The notes under the pieces: model-generated
What the model was told of the DNA's origin: nothing
Seen by the model: the letters and a program-made list of their open reading frames with translations, nothing else
Database searches by the model: none
Program-made: the position numbers and the translations under genes
From: Bacillota bacterium
GTDB taxonomy: Bacteria > Bacillota > UBA4882 > UBA8346
Assembly (NCBI GenBank): GCA_023426245.1
Contig: JAFABB010000051.1
Span: 248,001-312,000 of the forward strand
Direction: 5' to 3'
Length of the DNA: 64,000 nucleotides
In this document: positions 52,027-61,500 of the stretch, in pieces
Layout of the letters: each line of letters begins with the position of its first letter
How positions within the stretch are numbered: the first letter of the stretch is position 1

Positions 52027-53202
52027 TCAATGTTTAAAGAGTCTTTTCAATACATTGAAAACCTTATTTCCGGTATTTTTTACAGTAGAAGAAACAGAAT
52101 TCCCGATTTCATCCAAATTAAGTTTGTCACGAAGGCTTTTGGCAACAGCCTGAATAATTCGGAATTTTACATTGACTCTTAAATCGGTTAAGCGGCCGGA
52201 AACGTTAAAGTCGAAATTTAATCTGCCTTTGCCGTCTTGGATGCCTTTTATTAAGAGATTGGCGGGTGCGCCCATGAGAGTCCCGGTGAAGGTGGGGCCG
52301 CTTTTCGGGGCAAGTTCCAGTCTTCTGATTACTACGTGATGATAACTGTTTAAATAATCGTTATGGCAATTCATATCCGAGTTGATAGTAGCTTGGCCGG
52401 ATTTGACGGTAGCTTTGGAATCGGGAACCAGGTAAGTATAGTCAGTTAAAAACAAACCGGTGATCCGGCTTTTTGCGGAAAAGCTGAGCTTATTTCCGCC
52501 AAAAAGTCCGGTTCCGTAAAAATTGATTTGAGCAGGATGGTTTGTTCCGAGCAAAGCCGAGCCGGAAAATTCGGTCGCAATTTTATCGGGATTGGGCATG
52601 ACCAGTTTGTTCAAAGTAAGATTTGCCCTGTTGAAGACCAGGGTAGGTTGATGGTTATGGCTGATGGCATAGCTTTTAAAAATAATTTTGCTCTTGACCA
52701 GGTTAAAACGATCGAGCCTGACCGGTATACTTGATTCGTGCGAAGATACCCAAGAGGTGTTTCCGCTGAACTTAGTCAGATAATAATCAATATTCATATC
52801 GCCGTTTTGATACTGAATAATTTCAATTTCAGGCCGGACAACAGTGATATTTTTAATTACCAGCCGTTTTTGGAGCAGGGGAATAAGCGCTACTCGTAAA
52901 TTGATGTTGTCTGCCTGGAGCAAGTTTCCCTTACCAAAACCCGGCGCCTGTGCCAGGGCGATCTGATTAACCTGGACTACGGTTCCGTTAAAAAATGAAA
53001 TCCGGGCCGAACCGATGTGGAGTTTATCGCCAAATTCCGCAGCTACTTGTTCTTTCACGAGCAGGGTTGCGATAGGATTGAGAAGCAAAGGCAGAATCGC
53101 GCCGGCAAACAAAATGCATATCAATAAGGCTAAAGTAATCGAAAGTATGACAGTTTTTTTCTTAATCATCGGCTTTTTGGGCGCGGGAAATTCCCTCTCC
53201 AT
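52027..53202 (-). CDS. AsmA/DUF748-like membrane-anchored protein
   Basis: Start at 53202 (MEREFPAPKKPMIKKK), with GGAGG seven bases upstream. The 391-residue product has one N-terminal membrane helix (VILSITLALLICILFAGAIL, residues 18-37) and a long beta-rich extracytoplasmic part (FGDKLHIGSARISFFNGTVV; KRLVIKNITVVRPEIEII; GRLNFDFNVSGRLTDLRVNV). This matches the repeating beta-groove AsmA/DUF748 style. Relatives in Gram-negatives move lipids; the role in this organism is unknown. It converges with the plus-strand kinase gene, leaving 7 bases between stops. Confidence 0.78.
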   Translation of the reverse strand: MEREFPAPKKPMIKKKTVILSITLALLICILFAGAILPLLLNPIATLLVKEQVAAEFGDKLHIGSARISFFNGTVVQVNQIALAQAPGFGKGNLLQADNINLRVALIPLLQKRLVIKNITVVRPEIEIIQYQNGDMNIDYYLTKFSGNTSWVSSHESSIPVRLDRFNLVKSKIIFKSYAISHNHQPTLVFNRANLTLNKLVMPNPDKIATEFSGSALLGTNHPAQINFYGTGLFGGNKLSFSAKSRITGLFLTDYTYLVPDSKATVKSGQATINSDMNCHNDYLNSYHHVVIRRLELAPKSGPTFTGTLMGAPANLLIKGIQDGKGRLNFDFNVSGRLTDLRVNVKFRIIQAVAKSLRDKLNLDEIGNSVSSTVKNTGNKVFNVLKRLFKH

Positions 53203-53390
53203 CGGATTGCCTCCAGTATGAATCGTTTTTTTTATGATCAATATGGTTTATCTTGAGTTTAGGAAAAAATATGGCCGTATCTTAAAGCATTGCATTCCAA
53301 TTATACTATAAAATTGTCATTGCCGGGATACGAAATTCAGGGAAATGGAAAAATATGCACATATAGGCAGGAACAGTTCAAAAATAATTA

Positions 53391-53420
53391 TTGACAACCC
53401 CCCTGTATCTTTGGTATTAT
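53391..53420 (+). promoter_or_regulatory. Promoter of the tRNA gene
   Basis: TTGACA (53391-53396) and TATTAT (53415-53420) with an 18-base spacer, about 50 bases before the tRNA. Confidence 0.75.
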
Positions 53421-53471
53421 ATTAAATGTTCACTGAGTTACGTCATGAATGAAGAAAGTAACTCAGCAAAC

Positions 53472-53547
<76 letters not shown>

Positions 53548-53560
53548 AATAAAACAAATC

Positions 53561-53588
53561 AAAACTCGCTTAAAAGGCGAGTTTTTTG
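53561..53588 (+). terminator. Terminator of the tRNA gene
   Basis: AAAACTCGC pairs with GCGAGTTTT around TTAAAAG, followed by more T; it begins 14 bases after the tRNA. Confidence 0.9.
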
Positions 53589-53647
53589 TTTTATTTGGGA
53601 AATTGCAATGATTTAGTTTAATTCTTATTCCAAAATCCTTTTTTAAG

Positions 53648-53764
53648 AAAACATGAATTCCGACTCAAGGAAATTAATCTTAGCTCTTAAGAATTAATCT
53701 TAGGCTCCGGATTTCATTTCCGGGACATAAAACATGAATTCCGGCTCAAGGAAATTAATCTTAG
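53648..53764. repeat. Two 36-bp direct repeats
   Basis: Copies at 53648-53683 and 53729-53764 differ at one base (ATGAATTCCGACTCAAGG versus ATGAATTCCGGCTCAAGG). Each ends AAATTAATCTTAG; a third AATTAATCTTAG lies between them (53692-53703). Period is 81 bases. Confidence 0.85.
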
Positions 53765-54064
53765 TTCCGAACTTTAATTTTCCAAGGCAAGATATGAAAT
53801 TTAACTTTAAAACAATATTCTTTGCGCATAAGAATCATTCTTTGGCGGTAAATTTCGTTCCAAAAGAGGAAATGAATAAATTTACCATCGGAAAATTAAA
53901 TCCTGGTATAAAAGTCATTTTCTGGTGTTTTGGGGATTAAATTTATTTGTTGTTGGTATAGGTTTGGTATGTTTTCCCGTCTTATAAATTGTAATTTTCC
54001 TTGCGTTTTCCATTATGATTCCCTGCGCAGGATTATAGCTATTTTTAAAGAAGGCAGATGAAAT

Positions 54065-54135
54065 GTTTAGTCCTAGAAAACCAGGACCTGTTAGCGCAAT
54101 GTAACAAGTTTAGTCCTAAAAAAAACAGGACTAAC
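54065..54135. promoter_or_regulatory. Tandem hairpins in the LoaP/PKS leader
   Basis: Two similar units, GTTTAGTCCTAGAAAACCAGG plus ACCTG-like end at 54065-54090 and GTTTAGTCCT...AGGACTAAC at 54108-54135, each fold as AGTCCT...AGGACT-type hairpins with A-rich loops. The second has a perfect 9-bp stem. They may be operators or RNA elements. Confidence 0.5.
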
Positions 54136-55012
54136 TTTCCTAATAATTCCTGATATAATTTAAATTAAGAATTTTCACGAACTATTTTTAAATAGATTGG
54201 TTCTCCGTGAAATATTAAAAAATATCGAGTGGATAAATACAGAAAATAAGGGAATTTGTTAAATAAGCTTGGTATCCACATTTTACGATAGGTATAGTCT
54301 AGTTTTTTTCAATTTTAGCGTATTATATTGCCGATGAATTGTAAATTTTTGTATGATTATGCAATAACCTTTAAAATTCGACATTATTCGGTAAATCTGG
54401 ATATAAAGAAGAAATAATTTGACGATTTTTGTTAATAATCAGTAAATTGATTTTTAAATTTATATTACAAGTAATAATTATTAGAGTAAAATTGAATATG
54501 GATATGCTACTCGATATAATGGTGTTTTGACTCATAACAATGGGAGAATATGTAAATGAGACCGGAATAATGATCAACATATTATTATCAAAATAACGGT
54601 AATAGTTAATATAAGTTAAATTTCGACAAAGGATTTTTTTAATTTTTTCTTGAATTAATTTTTATTAATTATTTTTTAGCTTTGAAAGCCCAATTTTATC
54701 TTTGTTCTTTCTTTTAATTACTATAAATAGCCAAATAGTAGTAAAGATGGTGTTTCGGCCCAATTCAACATTATTTGAGCTTATAGATTTTCACTAATGA
54801 TAATTGGTTTTTGATTTCGGCATTCTTTGCGGTTTAGTAAAGAATTTCAATGGATTTGCCGAATCGAATCTTTTCGCATCAGTGGCAAACTTTGCCCATT
54901 ATTAAGAAGCAATTCTTAAAAAATGGGTATTTTTTTTGGAATTAAAAATAAATGCTTTTATTCAAAGATAACCATATCCTGGAAATAATAACACTTTAAG
55001 TGAGTGATCATC

Positions 55013-55522
55013 ATGAATTGGTATTGTTTATTTGTATATTCCGGCAAAGAGGAATATATCGTCAAATGCCTCAGGTTACATTTTGATGAGTCTATCATGA
55101 CGTTGTTAATTCCAAAACGGAAATTAAAAGAGAGAAAATCCGGTAAAACGCATCATGTTTTAAAGAAAATGTTTCCGGGATACATATTAATACGAACTCA
55201 AATGAGTTCGGAAATTAACCATACAATTAACAGTATCCCCAATGTAATCTCCATGTTGAACACGGGGGATGTGTATACCAAAATACCGGATGAAGAGTTA
55301 AAGTATATTCTTCATCTGTTGGGCGGAGGCGATATCGTGGATTTTTCCAAAGTTTGTTTAGTAAATTCGAAAGTGGTGGTTAAATCAGGGCCGCTTTTGG
55401 GATTGGAAGATTTGATTCAGAAGGTGGATAGACGGAAAAGCCGGGTAAAGATCCTGTTGCCATTTATGGGACTCCGGCAAGAAATTGATGTCGGGATAGA
55501 AGTTATTGAATCCAAAATTTGA
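55013..55522 (+). CDS. loaP: Transcription antiterminator LoaP (specialised NusG paralog)
   Basis: ATG 55013 (MNWYCLFVYSGKEEYIVKCL) is chosen over GTG 55004. The 169-residue product has an NGN domain (1-100: LLIPKRKLKERKSGKTHHVL, KKMFPGYILIRTQMS) and a KOW-bearing C-terminal domain (VVVKSGPLLGLEDLIQKVDR, VKILLPFMGLRQEIDVGIEV). Housekeeping NusG is not found in such a place; the position directly before a giant PKS/NRPS gene is the hallmark of LoaP. It is known to let RNA polymerase read through terminators in long biosynthetic operons by recognising an RNA hairpin in the leader. Confidence 0.9.
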   Translation: MNWYCLFVYSGKEEYIVKCLRLHFDESIMTLLIPKRKLKERKSGKTHHVLKKMFPGYILIRTQMSSEINHTINSIPNVISMLNTGDVYTKIPDEELKYILHLLGGGDIVDFSKVCLVNSKVVVKSGPLLGLEDLIQKVDRRKSRVKILLPFMGLRQEIDVGIEVIESKI

Positions 55523-55585
55523 GAGTGAAAACACCAACCGGTGGAGATGTTTGATTGAATACGAAGGGGAAAGGGATGTTTAAAA

Positions 55586-58500
55586 TTGTTTGATTATGAA
55601 ACTTTAGTCGATGTGATTCAAGCTAAAAACAACATGAAGGACATCAAAGGCATCACCTTTATTAACGGGGAAAAGGATGAGAGTTTTATATCTTATCAAG
55701 ACTTGTATCGTAAGGCGTTGGGCTATTTGGATAATTTTCAGAGTAATGGTTTAAAACCAGGCATGGAGTTAATTTTACAGTTAAATGACAATGAAACGTT
55801 TCTTTATACTTTTTGGGCGTGCTTATTGGGTGGAATCATTCCTGTACCTGTAAGTATGGGGAATAATGAAGAACACCGGCTTAAAATCGTAAAAATATGG
55901 AATATCTTGAATCAACCTTACTTAATTACGGATAACAAAAGTTTTTCAGTATTGGAAAAATTTATTTCCGATCAGGGTTTGGTTGGAACGATCGGTGACA
56001 TAAAAAACCGGACTTTATTAACAGAGGATATTACCAATGTAGCAACTCCCGGATCAATCCATAAAGCGAGCCCTGAGGATATCGCCTTTATTCAATTTTC
56101 CTCCGGATCAACCGGGGATCCCAAAGGAGTTGTTTTAACCCATGAAAATCTCGTAACCAATATCCGGGCGATGTTTCGTTGTGCAGAATGCGGTCAGCAA
56201 GATTCTTTCCTGAGCTGGATGCCATTAACCCATGATATGGGCATGAACGGATTTCATCTGCTTCCTGTCGTCTTCCATTTAAACCAATTTATAATGCCAA
56301 CAGCCTTATTTGTGAGAAGGCCGGCCCTATGGCTGAAAAAAGCGACTGAACATCAAATCACGATCCTGGCATCACCAAATTTTGGATATCAATATGTGCT
56401 TTCTTCTTTAAAACCGGAAACTGCTGCCGGGTGGGACTTGTCCAATGTCCGTTTGATTTTAAATGGCGCTGAGCCTATCTCGGCAGATGTATGCCATAAG
56501 TTTTTAAACGAAATGGCGAAGTATGGCTTAAAGAAAAATACCATGTTTACCGTCTATGGGCTGGCTGAGGCCAGCCTGGGTGTGGCCTTTCCAACTGTAG
56601 GGGAAGAATTTGTCACGGTACATTTAAACCGGGAATCGTTGCATCTTTTCGGTCAAGTACAGGAAATCGATAGCCGGGATCGACGTTGTGTACCATTTGT
56701 TGAGGAAGGGTATTCGATTGATGATTGCAACATCAGAATTTGCAATGATAATGGCCAGGAATTAAACGATAACATTATAGGCTATATCCAAATTAAAGGG
56801 AAAAATGTAACTGGCGGTTACTATAATAATCCGGAGGCCACCGCAGAAATCATTACCGCAGAAGGTTGGCTCAATACCGGCGACCTGGGCTTTATGCGAA
56901 AGGACCGTTTGGTCGTTACCGGCCGATTGAAGGATATTATCTTTGTCAATGGCCAGAATTATTACCCTTACGATATTGAACGGGTTGCCGAAGAGGTAGC
57001 CGGAATTGAACTGGGAAAAATTGCAGTATGTGCTGTTCCGGACCTGGTAACCAAAGAAGAAGCGATCGTTGCCTTTGTAATGTTTAAACATAACGTCAAA
57101 GAGTTTATACCGTTAATGATCAATTTAAAAAAATGGATCAGCGCCAAGATGGGAATTACCATCAAGGACGTTGTGCCGGTCAGGAATATTCCCAAAACCA
57201 CCAGTGGGAAGATACAACGGTATAAGCTGGGAGAGGATTATTTTAACGGTAAATTTAGCGAGGTTCTCAAGGAGATTCAACAGTCCCTGAACAGAGAAAT
57301 TGCAGAAAAACCATTTGAGGATCCTGCAAGTCAAATCGAAAAAAATCTTTTAACGCTCTGCCGGGAAGTTTTGAAGATTGAAAAAGTGGGCCTAGATGAC
57401 AGCTTTTTGGAAATGGGTATCAACTCATTGCAATTGGGTCAAATCGCTGAGAAACTGGATGAAATATATCCCAATAAAGTAGCGGTCACTGATTTTTTTG
57501 CTTATCCCACCATCAAAAAATTGGCAGAGTTTATTGAAAAACAGGGAAGCGATCGTAAACCCAATCGATTGAAAGAAGATCGCAGCAATAAAAAAGATAT
57601 CGCGATCATCGGTATTTCTTTAAAGTTTCCAATGGCTGAAAATGTAACGGAGTTCTGGAGCAATCTTCAAGAAGGCAGAGATTGTATTACAAACTTAAGC
57701 CAGGAACGTCAAAAAGATGCGGCAGACTTTTTAAGCCGTCTCAATATGCAAGGAAGGGATAACCGGTTCATCCAAGGGGGTTATTTGGACGAAATCGATA
57801 AATTCGACTATGGTTTCTTTCGTCTGTCGCCCAAGGAAGCTGCTTTGATGGATCCCAACCAGAGATTGTTTTTACAGACAGTATGGAATGCCATTGAAGA
57901 TGCCGGCTATGGTGGAGAGAAATTAGCAGGTGCTAATACCGGCGTGTACGTCGGATTTTCCAAAACAAGCTTTGATTATGAACGGCTGGTTTCGGAAGTT
58001 GACCCGGCTGAAATACCGAATTTTGTGGTTGGCAATCTTCCGTCGATTATTGCCAGCAGAATTGCTTATTGGCTTGACCTTCAAGGCCCTACGATGGTGG
58101 TGGATACGGCCTGCTCTTCTTCTTTGGTCGCCATCCATTTGGCATGCCAGGGAATTAAAAACGGTGATTGTGAGATGGCGATTGCCGGTGGAGTCAAAAC
58201 CATTCCGCTTCCTGTCAAAGTAGGACTGGGGATGGAATCATCGGATGACAGAACCAGGTCGTTTGATGATGCTTCGGATGGGACCGGCTTAGGAGAAGGT
58301 GTGGCAGCGCTGCTTTTAAAGCCGCTTTCCAAAGCAATTGAAGATGGCGATCATATCTATGCAGTCATTAAAGGCAGCGCCATCAACCAGGATGGCGCTA
58401 CAGTTGGTATTACCGCTCCCAACCCGATAGCCCAGTCGAAAGTGATTGTGAAAGCTTGGGAAGATGCCGGAGTAAATCCGGAAACCATCACCTATATCGA

Positions 58501-61500
58501 AGCTCATGGCACGGGAACCAAACTGGGGGATCCGGTGGAAGTCGCCGGTTTGCAAAAGGCATTTCGAAAATATACCCTAAAAACAGGATTTTGCGCGCTA
58601 GGTTCTGTCAAATCCAATATTGGCCATCTTTATGAAGCGGCAGGGATAGCGGGAGTCATTAAGGCTGTTTTGGCTTTAAAGTATCAAAAAATTCCGCCAA
58701 CGATTCACTTCCAGACTCCGAACCGTAATATTGATTTTAGGCAATCACCGGTATATGTGAACGATCGGTTGATTGATTGGGAATCTTTGAGCTCCCCACG
58801 GAGATGCGGTGTGAGTTCTTTTGGATTTAGCGGGACCAATTGTCATCTGGTTTTGGAAGAAGCGCCGCCCGAAGTTGAGGGTTTATCCATGAATAATGCT
58901 CAGAAAATGGAGCTGTTAACCCTGTCGGCGAAAAGCCGGGAGTCACTTAGGACGTTAATCAGCCGCTACCGGAGCTTTCTTGGCCGCGAAACCGGTTTAT
59001 CATGCAGTGAACTTTGTTATACCGGAAATACCGGTAGAGGGCATTACAATTACAGATTGGCAATGCTCATCCAAGATGAAGCCGATTTAAAGCGAAAAAT
59101 TGATCATCTGGACTGTTTGACAGACTTAGCAAAAGTTGATTTGGATGGAGTTTTCTACGGCAGTCATAAGATTACAGTGGCGGACAGCAAAATTGAAGGG
59201 GAGATCACTGAGACTGAAAAAAGAGAACTCAGTCAGGCTGCCAATCGTATACTTGCAGAATTTATTGAAACGAGCGATGAAAGTCTGTTGCTTGATGTAA
59301 GCAAACTTTATATTCAAGGCGCCGAAGTCCAGTGGGAAACCCTTTATAAAGGAAAAAAATTAAAAAAGATCGGCCTTCCGGTTTATCCCTTTGAGAGGAA
59401 AAGATGCTGGATCGACGTACCTCGGATTGGCCTTGGGAATGAAACAGAACCCTATTATTCCATCGAGTGGCGGCGGGAGGATTTTCAATCCCCGGGCAGG
59501 GGTATTATCAATCAGGGTACTACTGTAATTTTCGGGGATGAAACTGGAATTAGCCGGGAGATAACGGATAAATTGAGGAAAGAGGGCTTGGAGGTTGTTG
59601 AAGTTCACTCCGGGTCAAAATTCGAGTCCCTTGGCGGTAATATCTATCGGGTAGGAAATTGCGAAGAAGATTATCTTAAATTATTTGGAGCGATGCGGGA
59701 TAAGCGCTTGACCCGGATCATCCATTTGGCTTCCGTTACCAATCAAAAAGGACTTTGTGACCTGGCTGAATTGAAAGAAAGTCAGGAAAACGGTGTTTTA
59801 AGTTTATTCTTTTTAACTCGGGCTCTCATCAAAACAGGCATTCAATCGGATTTGGAAATCAATGTGATATCAAAATACGGGAATCCGGTAACCGGAACGG
59901 AAGAAAGAATTCAACCTGAAAATGCTACTTTATTTGGACTGGGGAAAGCGATTGGACGTGAATTTCCCCAATTAAGAGTGAAGGGTATTGATGTCGATGA
60001 TTTTACCCCTGGCGATACCATAATCGGGGAGTTAAAGGAAGCCTGCGGGACTTATTTGATAGCATACCGTAATGGTGAGAGATACATAGAAGATGTTAAT
60101 CCGGCCTGGTTGGATAAGGAGAACGATGCCAAAGTTTCCATCAAGTCAAATGGTGTCTATGTGATTACCGGGGGAACCGGTGGGATTGGCCTGGAGGTCG
60201 CCAAATTTTTAGCAGCGAAGACCCTTGTTAATCTGGCGCTGATCAACCGTTCCCCAATGCCGGAGCCTGAAAGTTGGAATGATATTCTCCAAGAAGCGAC
60301 CGACCCCAAGTTATGCCACAAGATAAGGGTTATTCAAGAAATCCAGGCCGCAGGTTCGAACGTGACATGCTATCGCGCGGATATATCCGATCCTAATCAA
60401 GTCGGGCTTTTGATGGAAGAGTTACGGGCTAAATATGGAAAGATCAACGGCTTAATTCATGCGGCAGGAAGCGCCGGTCATGAGCTGCTCGTTAATGAAG
60501 AGGAAGCAGATTTTAAGAACATATTGGCGCCAAAGGTTAACGGGACCTGGGTTCTTGATACAGCGACCCAAGAAGATGATTTAGATTTCTTTGTAGTGTT
60601 TTCATCGATAGCCACTGTGTTCAGTGCACCGGCTCAAGGAGGTTACATCGCTGCCAATGCGTATTTGGACTCTTTTGCAGCCCAGCGAAGCCAAAAAAAT
60701 AAACGGACTTTAGCCATCAATTGGGTGGCCTGGAAAGATACCGGGATGGCCGTCGAAAGCGGTTTGGTATCCGATACCGCTTTTAAGGCCATAGCCACTT
60801 CGGAGGCGATCAAAGCCTTTGAAATGGTCTTAAATAAGGATATCACCAGAATCATTATTGGAGAAATCAACTATCAGAGCGGGATGGCTCAGCTTCTTCT
60901 AAAACAGCCCATTAAACTGGCTGAGGTTCTTAGCGATAAGATCACCAAGATTCACGGCAAAGAAGCCGTAACACCGGTACTTCAGACGGAAAACCGCCTG
61001 GAAAAGGTTATTTTACAGGGCCGGGAAAATGATGAATATACGGAAACCGAGCGTCAACTTGGCCAAATTTGGAGCGAGGCGCTAGGCTATAAAGAAATTA
61101 ATGTCACGGATGATTTTTACGATTTAGGCGGAGATTCCATACTGGCCACCACTATCGTCAATCAACTCGAAAAGCTGGGAAAGAGCGTCAAAATAGTGGA
61201 TGCATTGAATTATTTAACTGTCGAGAGTTTTGCCAAATATTTGGATGAAAATCAACCGAACCAGGAGGACTCCGCTTTATTATTGAAGCCGGTTGAAAAA
61301 AGCGAATATTATCCAACCTCTTCTGCACAAAAAAGGTTACTGTTCCTGGATAAGCTGGAGGATTTGGGGATCAGCTATAATTTACCTTCGGTCCGAGTCA
61401 TTCAGGGACCTTTGGATAAGCAACGCTTTGAAGATGTCTTTCGAGCTCTGATTCAAAGACATGAATCGCTTCGAACCTCATTTGAATTCATCGATGGAAT

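Larger units (their letters stand above)
53589..55012. other. AT-rich 1.4-kb leader region before loaP
   Basis: No convincing gene is found: an open frame at 53734-53940 arises from repeat sequence, and others are short. The region holds direct repeats (53648-53764), tandem hairpins (54065-54135) and long AT runs. The end carries the hairpin-like AAGCAATTCTTAAAAAATGGG near 54905-54926 and the ribosome binding site for loaP. Given the downstream antiterminator and giant gene, it probably contains the cluster's promoter and leader. Confidence 0.5.

Noticed and set aside
53648..53764. Direct repeats considered as a CRISPR array
   Set aside because: Only two full copies with a 45-base gap containing a partial third copy, no regular spacers and no cas genes.
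53734..53940. 68-residue frame in the loaP leader
   Set aside because: It begins within the 36-bp direct repeat and has no ribosome binding site or domain.
54371..54580. 69-residue minus-strand frame in the leader
   Set aside because: Arises from very AT-rich sequence, low-complexity Ile/Asn-rich product, no start signal.
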